Shown one piece after another: positions 8,888 through 16,948 of a stretch of 64,000 nucleotides of DNA. The stretch covers positions 1 to 64,000 of the forward strand of contig CACBLI010000001.1 in assembly GCA_902540235.1 (NCBI GenBank), given 5' to 3'. The notes under the pieces were generated by a model, which worked only from the letters and a program-made list of their open reading frames with translations, did no database searches and was not told the DNA's origin. The translations under genes were made by a program, and so were the position numbers. This stretch comes from an uncultured Pelagibacteraceae bacterium (GTDB lineage: Bacteria > Pseudomonadota > Alphaproteobacteria > Pelagibacterales > Pelagibacteraceae). Positions within the stretch are counted from its first letter, which is position 1, and each line of letters begins with the position of its first letter.

Positions 8888-8893
8888 TATAAT
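8888..8893 (+). promoter_or_regulatory. Possible -10 element upstream of the 8908 gene
   Basis: A perfect TATAAT lies 15 bases before the ATG at 8908 in the 66-base gap after the NoeA-like gene. No good -35 is visible at 16-18 bases upstream, and in DNA this A+T-rich such hexamers arise by chance. It is listed because it is one of the few intra-island gaps long enough to hold a promoter. Confidence 0.25.
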
Positions 8894-8907
8894 TTTTAGT
8901 ATCTTTT

Positions 8908-9912
8908 ATGAAATATTTGATATTTATTTTTAAACGAAGATTTAGACGGGAAGCTCTTAACAATTTTCTGCATGTTAAAAAAGTTAAAGAAGTATCAATA
9001 TTTAATTTTTCTGGACCAATATTTTATCTTTTGGGAAAATTTTTGTATTTTTTTTTGAGATCAAAAAAAATAATTTTTGTTTCATGTGATGGTCATGATT
9101 ATCTTTATAGAGAAAAAAATTCAATTAATTTATGGATGGGAGGAACGACTAGTAAAATACCAAGTAATTATAAAAAGTTTAAAAATAATTTTGTTTCTGC
9201 AAGTACTTTATTTACTGACGAAAATAAATTGCTCACTTTCTTTCCTGTAATTAAAAATCGAGGAAAAATTAATGATGATTATAAATTTATTTATATTTCT
9301 GAAAATAAAAAGGTTGAAAATACTAATTCTCTAAAAATTTGGCAAAAAAACAAAGATAAAATTTTAAATGATCTTTCTTTAGTAGATAAAAAAGAATTTT
9401 GGAAGGAAATTGTAGATATAAATGATGAAATTGGACAAAATCTTTATATTGATATTAAATCCTTGATAAGGTTTGAACTGGTCAGAGAATTAAATATTAT
9501 ACTGAAAGATAAACTTTTACTGGTTGGTTCTAATTGGAAAAAATATTATCCTAATGCACTAGAATCTAATTATTCTGGTAAATATGTAGAAAATCTTTAC
9601 CAGGGAAATATATGTATTGATTTTGGTAGCAAGAATAGTGAAAAATGCATTTATCCTAGAAGTTGTAAAATCATTGAAAGTGGCGGTTTATTATTTCAAT
9701 CAATTAATAAAGATAGCAAAGATGTATTTAAAAATTTATTTGATAAAATTTGCTTTGTTTCTTTAAAAGATATGGGAGAAAAAATTTCATTTTTTTTAAA
9801 AAATCCAATCCAAACGGAGAGGCTATTGATTATGCAACAAAAAATTTTTGAAAGTGAGAATTTTAATTATAAAACGATAAAGAAAATAGAAAATTTTATA
9901 AATAGCAGATGA
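8908..9912 (+). CDS. Putative glycosyltransferase, CgeB-like GT-B
   Basis: A 334-residue protein with no clear signal peptide. The C-terminal third reads like the donor half of a GT-B enzyme: GSNWKKYYPNA, then DFGSKNSEKCIYPRSCKIIESGGLLFQ-like spacing, where Arg-Ser/Cys-x-x-x-Glu takes the place of the usual E-x7-E donor-binding loop, followed by a loop of the type used for a nucleotide sugar. The N-terminal half (FVSCDGHDY, then LWMGGTTS) is not recognised. Its stop overlaps the next methyltransferase start by four bases. Assignment as a glycosyltransferase is inference from this C-terminal pattern and from its neighbours. Confidence 0.45.
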   Translation: MKYLIFIFKRRFRREALNNFLHVKKVKEVSIFNFSGPIFYLLGKFLYFFLRSKKIIFVSCDGHDYLYREKNSINLWMGGTTSKIPSNYKKFKNNFVSASTLFTDENKLLTFFPVIKNRGKINDDYKFIYISENKKVENTNSLKIWQKNKDKILNDLSLVDKKEFWKEIVDINDEIGQNLYIDIKSLIRFELVRELNIILKDKLLLVGSNWKKYYPNALESNYSGKYVENLYQGNICIDFGSKNSEKCIYPRSCKIIESGGLLFQSINKDSKDVFKNLFDKICFVSLKDMGEKISFFLKNPIQTERLLIMQQKIFESENFNYKTIKKIENFINSR

Positions 9913-11084
9913 AAAAAACATTTTTAGATCTTGGTAATCAGCCGCTTGCAAATAATTTTAGTAAAAAATATATTCCACCGCTATTTAGACTTAAGCTTAA
10001 ATTTGATACAAAGTCTAAATTAGTGATGATAAACAAACATTTGAAGAAAGAAAGTATGTTTAACAAATCTTATCCTTACAGATCATCAAAGTCAAAACTA
10101 GTAAAAAAATTATTTAAAGAATTATCAAAAAAAATTAGAAAAAAATTAAAGGCTGAAAATATTTTAGAAATTGGTTGTAATGATGGGACATTTGCTTCAA
10201 ATTTTAAGAAAAATAGTATTACATGCATAGAACCTTGTGGTGACGTTGCTGCTGAGGCAAAGAGAAAAGGTCTGAGTGTTTATGTTAAATATTTTGATAA
10301 TTTATTAGTAAAAAAATTGATAAGGGATCATAAAAAGTTTGATGTGATATTCTCTGCTAACACAATAACTCATATTTCAAATTTAAACTCAGTCTTTAAT
10401 AATGTATCTAAAATTCTCACTAAAAATGGTACGCTTATAATAGAGGAGCCCTCTTTGTTAGAAACAATCAAAAAAAATTCTTACGATCAATTTTATAACG
10501 AGCATATTTACGTTTTTTCAACAATAGCTTTACAAAATATTTTAAAAAAAAATAACTTGGAAATTTATGATGTAGAAAATATCAAAGTTCATGGAGGATC
10601 CAATCGTTATTATATTAAAAAAATTGAAAATAAGCAGATAAGAATTTCACTTAGATTTAAACGAAATATTATCTTAGAAAAAAAATTTGGACTTCACAAA
10701 CTATCTTGTTATAAAAATTTTTCAAAAAAAGTTAAAAATTCTAAAGTTAAACTAACTGAGTTATTCAAGAAATTAAAAAAGAATAATAAAAAAATTATTG
10801 GGTATGGAGCTTCAGCAAAAGCTGTGACTATTATTAACTACTGTAATTTAAAAGATAATTATTTTGATTTTTTTTATGACACAACAAAGCAAAAAATAGG
10901 CAAATTTTTACCTGGAACAAAAATTAAGGTTCTCAAATATCAAAAACTTAAAAATAATAAAATATATGTCTTTTTAGGTGCCTGGAACTTCTATAAAGAA
11001 ATTCTAAAAAAAGAAAATTTTTTTTATGCCAGTTCTGGTAAATTTATTACACACATTCCCTACCCGAGAATTATAACAAAATGA
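9909..11084 (+). CDS. NovU/TylC-type sugar C-methyltransferase-like protein with degenerate zinc site
   Basis: A 391-residue protein. The N-terminus starts at LDLGNQPLANNF, the diagnostic turn of the Methyltransf_13 zinc-binding domain; a SAM domain follows with LEIGCNDGTF near residue 87 and IEEPSLL; the C-terminal Methyltransf_14 domain has GYGASAKAVT near residue 300. This three-domain order is that of TylC3/NovU/EvaC deoxysugar C-methyltransferases. The first Cys pair normally precedes LDLG and is absent here, and the second pair is replaced by FDTKSKLVMI, so zinc binding appears lost. It may still methylate an NDP-sugar or may have changed role. Four-base overlaps on both sides imply coupled translation. 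Confidence 0.72.
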   Translation: MKKTFLDLGNQPLANNFSKKYIPPLFRLKLKFDTKSKLVMINKHLKKESMFNKSYPYRSSKSKLVKKLFKELSKKIRKKLKAENILEIGCNDGTFASNFKKNSITCIEPCGDVAAEAKRKGLSVYVKYFDNLLVKKLIRDHKKFDVIFSANTITHISNLNSVFNNVSKILTKNGTLIIEEPSLLETIKKNSYDQFYNEHIYVFSTIALQNILKKNNLEIYDVENIKVHGGSNRYYIKKIENKQIRISLRFKRNIILEKKFGLHKLSCYKNFSKKVKNSKVKLTELFKKLKKNNKKIIGYGASAKAVTIINYCNLKDNYFDFFYDTTKQKIGKFLPGTKIKVLKYQKLKNNKIYVFLGAWNFYKEILKKENFFYASSGKFITHIPYPRIITK

Positions 11085-12223
11085 AAAAAAATTATTTTTG
11101 GTCACCACATATTGACCCTCAAATAGCAACATTAAAATCAGTTTCTAACTCAATAGATTCTTTGACAAGATATGGAAAAAAATCAAAAAATTTCTTAATA
11201 AATGTTTTCGGTGAATGGGATGAACATGATTTACATAAAATTATTAAGATTAATCTAATTTCTAATAGAAATTTAAAAAAAAAAAAATTTAAAGGTTTTT
11301 TTAATTCAAGGCTTTTATATTTTTCAATTTTTTTTACATCATATTTTCCTCTGAAAAAAATTTTAAATAAAGATAAACCAGATTATCTAGTAATCCATTT
11401 GATAACCTCAATACCAATTTTTATGTTTATTTTAAATAAATTTAAGACTGAATTAATTCTAAGAATATCAGGTTATCCTAGACTTAATTTTATTAGATTT
11501 TTACTATGGAAAATAGCTTCGTCTAAAATTAAATATGTAATTTGTCCAACCAAAGAAACAAAAAACTTTTTGTTAAGTAAAAATATTTTTAGGAAAGATC
11601 AAATTATTTTTATTCCAGATCCTATAATAAATATTAAAAAAATTAATATTCTAAAAAGAGAAAAAATAGGAATTAAATTTACAAAACCTTATTTTTTATG
11701 TATTGGACGATTTACAAAACAAAAAAATCATATTTTTTTAATCAATTTTTTTTCTAAAAATTTAGATTATTTGAAAGATTATGACCTTATAATTATTGGA
11801 CAAGGAGAACTACAAAGTACATACATTGAAATGATTAAGGAAAAAAAATTAAATGAAAAAATTAAAATTCTTGGTTACAAAAAGAATATTTTTAATTATC
11901 TATATAACGCAAAATGCATGATCTCCTGCTCTTTATGGGAAGACCCTGGATTTGTCATGGTTGAGAGTGCATGTGTCAATACACCTATAATTTCATCAAA
12001 CTGCCCAAGCGGACCCAAGGAATTTATTGGTAACAATGAAAATGGATTTATATTTAATTCAAATGATGAAAATAGTTTTAAAGAAGCATTAGATAATTTT
12101 CTTAATTCTTCAGAAGAAAAAATTAATAAAAAGTTGATTAGTGCTAAAAAAAGATCAAAAATGTATACTTGTTTCTACAATTCAAAAAAATTATCTAATA
12201 TCCTGAATGAAAACCAAAAATAA
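11081..12223 (+). CDS. Family 4 (group 1) glycosyltransferase
   Basis: A 380-residue GT-B enzyme. The C-terminal domain carries GRFTKQKNH at its start, then LGYKKN, and the donor-site motif EDPGFVMVESA (Glu-x7-Glu type) followed by NCPSGPKEFIG, all standard for GT4 retaining transferases. The N-terminal acceptor domain is divergent. It overlaps the methyltransferase before it by 4 bases and the epimerase after it by 17. It probably transfers a hexose onto the growing lipid-linked glycan; the donor is unknown. Confidence 0.83.
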   Translation: MKKNYFWSPHIDPQIATLKSVSNSIDSLTRYGKKSKNFLINVFGEWDEHDLHKIIKINLISNRNLKKKKFKGFFNSRLLYFSIFFTSYFPLKKILNKDKPDYLVIHLITSIPIFMFILNKFKTELILRISGYPRLNFIRFLLWKIASSKIKYVICPTKETKNFLLSKNIFRKDQIIFIPDPIINIKKINILKREKIGIKFTKPYFLCIGRFTKQKNHIFLINFFSKNLDYLKDYDLIIIGQGELQSTYIEMIKEKKLNEKIKILGYKKNIFNYLYNAKCMISCSLWEDPGFVMVESACVNTPIISSNCPSGPKEFIGNNENGFIFNSNDENSFKEALDNFLNSSEEKINKKLISAKKRSKMYTCFYNSKKLSNILNENQK

Positions 12224-13187
12224 AAAAAAAATATTAATTACTGGAGTAGCAGGATTTATAGGTTTTTCTTTAGCACAAAAAATTCTACAATCTAAAAATT
12301 ATTATGTTATTGGAATTGATAATCTGAACACTTATTACTCTAAAAAACTCAAACTGAAGAGATTAGATCTCCTAAAAAGTAAAAATTTTAAGTTTTATAA
12401 AATTGATTTGACAGAAAAAAATAAACTATATGGTTTATTCAAAAAACATAAATTTGATATAATCTTTAATCTTGCCGCACAAGCAGGTGTTAGGTATTCA
12501 TTTAAAAATCCAAAATCTTATACTAATACAAATATTATTGGTTTTTTAAATCTGATTGAAATGTTGAAAAATTTTAAAGTAGATAGATTATTTTTTGCAT
12601 CCTCAAGTTCAATTTATGGAGACCAGAAACCATTTCCAAAAAAAGAGGATAGTGAATTAAATCCAATTAATTTATATTCACTTTCCAAACTTTCCAATGA
12701 ACAATTTGCAAATTCGATGAGTAAAATAATAAAAACTAAAATGATCGGATTAAGATTTTTTACAATTTATGGACCCTGGGGTAGACCAGATATGATGATT
12801 TTGAAATACTTAATTTCAGCCTATAAAGGCTCAAGTTTTCCGTTATTTAATAATGGTGATCATTTTAGAGATTTTACATATATTGATGATGCTATAAATA
12901 TTTGTATTTTTCTGATTAAGATTAAACTTAAAAAGAAATTTGATATTTTTAATATATGTTCATCAAAACCAGTTCATATAACAAAAATTTTAAAAGAAAT
13001 AGATAAATATTCAAAAAAACCATTAATTAAGAAAAAAGCTAGAGATAAAGCAGATGTTTATAAAACATATGGTGATAATAAAAAAATAATAAATTTCTTA
13101 AAAAAAAAAGTAAAGTTCACTACCCACAATCAGGGAGTTAAAAATACATGTGAATGGTTTTTAAAGAATAAAAAAATTTTTAATTAA
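12207..13187 (+). CDS. UDP-glucuronate 4-epimerase-like NAD-dependent epimerase
   Basis: A 326-residue extended SDR. It shows the NAD loop TGVAGFIGFSLA near residue 12, NLNTYYS just after, NLAAQAGVRYS, the serine strand FASSSSIYG, the catalytic pair YSLSK and GLRFFTIYGPWGRPDM. This last motif with NLNTYYS is typical of UDP-glucuronate 4-epimerases (LspL/CapI group), which make UDP-galacturonate from UDP-glucuronate. Acidic sugars of this kind are common in capsules. Other UDP-sugar 4-epimerases share most of the fold, so the exact substrate is less certain than the reaction type. Confidence 0.75.
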   Translation: MKTKNKKKILITGVAGFIGFSLAQKILQSKNYYVIGIDNLNTYYSKKLKLKRLDLLKSKNFKFYKIDLTEKNKLYGLFKKHKFDIIFNLAAQAGVRYSFKNPKSYTNTNIIGFLNLIEMLKNFKVDRLFFASSSSIYGDQKPFPKKEDSELNPINLYSLSKLSNEQFANSMSKIIKTKMIGLRFFTIYGPWGRPDMMILKYLISAYKGSSFPLFNNGDHFRDFTYIDDAINICIFLIKIKLKKKFDIFNICSSKPVHITKILKEIDKYSKKPLIKKKARDKADVYKTYGDNKKIINFLKKKVKFTTHNQGVKNTCEWFLKNKKIFN

Positions 13188-13220
13188 ATTTATATTTTTT
13201 TGGAAATTACGATTATCTTA

Positions 13221-14297
13221 TTAAAAAAAATTAACTATACTTTTACAGCGTTTATCCCACGTATATTCTTGAACTGTTTTATAAGCATTCTTTTTCAAAT
13301 ATTTGTTTTTAGTAGTATTTTCAAAAGATGATTGAATAGCATTAGACCACTCATCGTCTTTATTAACTTTTACCAATTTACAATTAAAATTATTTTTAAG
13401 GATATGTTTATAAACTCTAAGATTTGAGGCAATTATAACCATTTTAGCAGCCATATAATCAAACATTTTTAAAGGTGACATATACTTTTGTAAATAAATT
13501 GAACCTCGACCTTTGACTTTATTTTGATAGGGCATTAGAGCAACATCATATTTTGATAGAATTTTAGGTATTTTAGAATAATTAACGTAATTGAAAAATT
13601 TGACATTTTCATCTTTATTTAAAACATTTAAATATTTTATCTCCCCATAAAGATGAAAAAAAATTTTTTTATTTTTCTTAGCTAGTCTCAATATTTGCTC
13701 AATACCCTTTCCCTCAAAAAAACTTCCAATATAAATACATGTTTTTTTAAATTTTTGTTTTTTTTTATGATTAAAATCTCTTAAGTTTACAGCGTCATCT
13801 AGAATAAGGTATTTTTTTTTACTAATTTTATATATACGATTTAAATTTTTATTTAAAAATATAAATCTTAAATTATCAATTAAATTTAAACTCCTTAGTA
13901 ACCAGTATATCATTTTTGAAAATCCTGTTATTTCATGGTGTAGTTCTAAGATGATTTTTTTTTTAAAAAGACATGCTAGTAAAGAAAAAATTATACTGCG
14001 TGAAATAAATAAAGCATCATAATCTAATTTTTTAATCAGAATTTTAATTGAAAATATAACTCTTAATATAAAATTTAGGATAATTGTATTACTGAATATT
14101 GAAAAAATATTAAATCTATTTTTTATATTATAGATTTTATTTATTTTTTTTATATTTTTACTATTAATTACTAGCAGATTGACGTCATATCTTAGCTTTG
14201 AAAATGCCTCGCACATTTTCATTACATGAATTGAGTATGCAGATTTACTTGGCAGATTTAATTCTGCAACATAATAAATTTTCTTTTTCTCTTGCAT
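13221..14297 (-). CDS. Family 4 glycosyltransferase
   Basis: A 358-residue GT-B protein on the opposite strand, convergent with the epimerase (33-base gap) and divergent from the next GT2. The N-terminal LPSKSAYSIHVMK matches the acceptor-domain opening of GT4 enzymes, and YIGSFFEGKGIEQI opens the donor domain. The donor-site motif SPLKMFDYMAAK is a variant in which the usual first Glu is replaced (the S-P-x-K-x-x-E/D-Y-M-A pattern). It is a likely sugar transferase for the surface glycan. The inverted orientation suggests separate acquisition or a separate promoter near 14300-14360. Confidence 0.78.
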   Translation of the reverse strand: MQEKKKIYYVAELNLPSKSAYSIHVMKMCEAFSKLRYDVNLLVINSKNIKKINKIYNIKNRFNIFSIFSNTIILNFILRVIFSIKILIKKLDYDALFISRSIIFSLLACLFKKKIILELHHEITGFSKMIYWLLRSLNLIDNLRFIFLNKNLNRIYKISKKKYLILDDAVNLRDFNHKKKQKFKKTCIYIGSFFEGKGIEQILRLAKKNKKIFFHLYGEIKYLNVLNKDENVKFFNYVNYSKIPKILSKYDVALMPYQNKVKGRGSIYLQKYMSPLKMFDYMAAKMVIIASNLRVYKHILKNNFNCKLVKVNKDDEWSNAIQSSFENTTKNKYLKKNAYKTVQEYTWDKRCKSIVNFF

Positions 14298-14361
14298 ATG
14301 TAATTAAGAGCTGATTAGTTTTACATATTTTTCAAAATAAAAAAAGATTAATGTATCTCTA

Positions 14362-15126
14362 ATGGGGTCAAAAAAAGAAATGTTTGAAGATTTGGTATCA
14401 ATTATAATACCTTATTACAGAAAAAAAGAATATATTTTAAAAACAATAAATTCGATTTTAAATCAATCATATACTTATTTTGAAATAATAATTATTTACG
14501 ATGATGAAAATTTGTCTGATTTAAACTACTTAGAAAAATTGTTCAAATCAGAAAATAAAATTAAGATTATTAAAAATTTAAAAACTATTGGTGCTGGATT
14601 TTCAAGGAATAAAGGAATTCAAAACGCCAAAGGCGAATTTATTGCATTTATAGATGCAGATGATGTTTGGAAAAAAAATAAGTTAGAAAATCAAATAAAT
14701 TATATGAAAAAAAAAAATTTAAAATTTACTCACACTTCATACGAAATTATTGATGAAAATGGTAGAGTTTTAGGAGAAAGAATTTCAAGGAATTTCAACA
14801 AAGTAAATGATTTAATTAAGTCTTGTGACATAGGATTATCAACAGTTATTCTCAAAAAAGAAATAATTGATAATCAAACAAAATTTCCAAATTTAAAAAC
14901 TAAAGAGGACTTTGTTTTATGGTTAAAAATTCTACAAAAAAACATCTTGATTAGCTCTTTAAATGAAAATTTAACATCATGGAGGAAGTTAGATAACTCT
15001 CTATCTAGTTCAGTTATTCAGAAATTAAAAGATGCCTTCAAAGTTTATAATCATTATATGAAATTTAATTTTATCAAATCCTTTTACTACATGGTATGTT
15101 TAAGTATTAATTTTTTAAAAAAATAG
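14362..15126 (+). CDS. Family 2 glycosyltransferase
   Basis: A 254-residue GT-A enzyme. It begins with VSIIIPYYRK, has the metal-binding FIDADD near residue 97 and KEDFVLW for the catalytic-base region; SLNENLTSWRK resembles the usual C-terminal helix. The same architecture occurs in WcaA-like and teichuronic-acid transferases. The chosen ATG is the first in frame; a second Met six codons on is also possible. Two bases separate its stop from the WecA-like gene, suggesting that it acts early, on the sugar laid down by that enzyme. Confidence 0.82.
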   Translation: MGSKKEMFEDLVSIIIPYYRKKEYILKTINSILNQSYTYFEIIIIYDDENLSDLNYLEKLFKSENKIKIIKNLKTIGAGFSRNKGIQNAKGEFIAFIDADDVWKKNKLENQINYMKKKNLKFTHTSYEIIDENGRVLGERISRNFNKVNDLIKSCDIGLSTVILKKEIIDNQTKFPNLKTKEDFVLWLKILQKNILISSLNENLTSWRKLDNSLSSSVIQKLKDAFKVYNHYMKFNFIKSFYYMVCLSINFLKK

Positions 15127-15127
15127 A

Positions 15128-16153
15128 ATGCACTATTTGTTTTTTTTTTTAATTCCAACTTTAATTTATATTTTAAATTCTTATATCATCAAAAATGGAC
15201 ATTTTTTTAACTTTTCTGGTGAGTTACATCAAAAAATTTTAGGGACAAAAAAGACCCCATTATCTGGTGGAATTTATTTAGTATTATTTATATCAATTAT
15301 TTTTATAGAAAAAGATATAACAACATTCATTTTCTTTATTTTAATTTTTATGTTAGGTCTATTTTCTGATTTAAAAATTTTATCAGTTCCTTCAAAAAGA
15401 CTACTTTATCAATTCATTTTGATTTTATTTTTTGTATATTTTTTAAGTTTAAATGTAATTTCAACAAGAGTTATTTTTATAGATCAGGCTTTAGAAAACT
15501 ATTATATAAGTATCTTGTTTAGTGCTTTCTCTCTAATAATTTTAATTAATGGTACAAATTTCATAGATGGATTAAACGGTCTAGTTCTTACATATTACTT
15601 AATCGTTACGGCTATACTCTATAAATTAGACCTGTTAGCAGGTATAAATTTTAGTACTAATGAAACAATTTATTTTTGTTATTTATTATTTGTAATGATT
15701 ATATTTAATTTTTTTAATAAATTATACTTGGGTGACTCGGGAGCTTATTTACTAGGATTATTAATTGGCTATTTATTAATTGAGTTGCATAAATATAACC
15801 CAAATATATCACCATTTTTTATTGTATTATTATTGTGGTATCCATGTTTTGAAAATTTATTTTCAATTATAAGAAAATTTAAGTTAGGTAAGTCTCCAGT
15901 TTCTCCAGATAACAAACATTTCCATCAGCTATTATTTTATTTTTTAAAAAGAAAGTTAAAATTTACTAATTTGGCAAGTAATAATTATTCAAGTTTAATT
16001 ATCAACTTCTATAACTTTAGTACCTTAGTTTTTGGGAGCTACAATATTTATAATACTCAACTTCTGGTATTAATAATAATAATTAATATATTAATCTATA
16101 CTATAATTTATTTAAAGTTATTTAAATTTAAATATAAAAATATTAATTTTTAA
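15128..16153 (+). CDS. WecA/MraY-type polyprenyl-phosphate sugar-1-phosphate transferase
   Basis: A 341-residue integral membrane protein with about ten hydrophobic helices. Family motifs seen are KKTPLSGG in the first cytosolic loop, NGTNFIDGLNGL, YLGDSGAYLLG with D203, and a histidine cluster NKHFHQ. These define enzymes that start glycan synthesis by placing a sugar phosphate (often GlcNAc-1-P) on undecaprenyl phosphate. The motif normally reading D-D in the second loop is LFSDLK here, so the first acidic residue is Ser80 and only D81 remains. Its 3' end overlaps the convergent GT2 gene by 11 bases. Initiating transferase is the best call. Confidence 0.8.
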   Translation: MHYLFFFLIPTLIYILNSYIIKNGHFFNFSGELHQKILGTKKTPLSGGIYLVLFISIIFIEKDITTFIFFILIFMLGLFSDLKILSVPSKRLLYQFILILFFVYFLSLNVISTRVIFIDQALENYYISILFSAFSLIILINGTNFIDGLNGLVLTYYLIVTAILYKLDLLAGINFSTNETIYFCYLLFVMIIFNFFNKLYLGDSGAYLLGLLIGYLLIELHKYNPNISPFFIVLLLWYPCFENLFSIIRKFKLGKSPVSPDNKHFHQLLFYFLKRKLKFTNLASNNYSSLIINFYNFSTLVFGSYNIYNTQLLVLIIIINILIYTIIYLKLFKFKYKNINF

Positions 16154-16814
16154 AGAAAAATAACTTTATCATTTCTATTAATATCATTAAACCATCCTTA
16201 AAAACGTTAACTTTTTTTTTCCCACCAATTCTTGATCTTTCGTAGGCTTTCGATGTAACTAACTTGCAACCTTTTCTTTTTGCTTTTATTGGCAACTCAA
16301 CACAAAATTTAAAATCCTTCGATGATAAATTTAAATCCTTAGCTTTTGATGTTTTACCTATTATGTAAGTATATAAAATATCTGTAATATTTAGACTAAA
16401 AAATATATTTCCAATTTTGGTAAAAATAAAGTTACCAATATAGGTAATTACTGTATCATCATCACTCCCACAGTTTTTTTCATATCTAGTTCCAAAGACA
16501 AAATCAGCTTTATTGTTTCTCATTTGCTCAATCATTTTAGTTAGCTCTTTTGGGTCAAATGATCCATCCGCATTAAATATGCAGAACAATTCTGTTTTTA
16601 CAGAGTTGATACCAAAAATTAACGCATCACCGTAGCCTTTGCCATTTTGATAAAGTATTTTACACTTATAATTTTTGGTAGATTGAATAGTTTCTTCATC
16701 ATCTTTTTCTAAAACAATCAATATCTCTAAATTATAATTTTTTAACTCCTCCAATACTTTAGGTAATGACTCTTTCTCGTTTTTAGCAGGAATTACTAGT
16801 GTAAGATTTTGCAC
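16143..16814 (-). CDS. Family 2 glycosyltransferase, polyprenyl-phosphate-sugar synthase-like
   Basis: A 223-residue GT-A protein. It shows LTLVIPAKNEKESL at the start, an NGKGYGDAL segment and FNADGSFDP with its acidic metal site near residue 80, then FGTRYE and RIGGKKK. That string (VIPAKNE, GKG.GDA, DADGS, G.R, R..G.SK) is the dolichyl/polyprenyl-phosphate mannose or glucose synthase pattern. Such enzymes load one sugar onto a lipid for use by GT-C transferases on the far side of the membrane. A GT-C-like protein is encoded just after it on the other strand, a fitting partner. Confidence 0.8.
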   Translation of the reverse strand: MQNLTLVIPAKNEKESLPKVLEELKNYNLEILIVLEKDDEETIQSTKNYKCKILYQNGKGYGDALIFGINSVKTELFCIFNADGSFDPKELTKMIEQMRNNKADFVFGTRYEKNCGSDDDTVITYIGNFIFTKIGNIFFSLNITDILYTYIIGKTSKAKDLNLSSKDFKFCVELPIKAKRKGCKLVTSKAYERSRIGGKKKVNVFKDGLMILIEMIKLFFFKN

Positions 16815-16918
16815 AAATATACAGGTTTATTATTATTTTATGTTAATAATTTCTGATTTGATTTATCTTAAAATATTAAGTTTTTAAATAGAATTCTTTA
16901 AATAACTTTTTTTAGCAA

Positions 16919-16924
16919 TATAAT
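16919..16924 (+). promoter_or_regulatory. Possible -10 element before the 16949 gene
   Basis: TATAAT is present 25 bases before the ATG in a 134-base divergent gap (16815-16948). A matching -35 is weak (around 16895-16901). A promoter is expected here because the flanking genes are divergent, but the base composition makes the hexamer alone weak evidence. Confidence 0.3.
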
Positions 16925-16948
16925 TAAAAATAACAAAGAAATACATTG

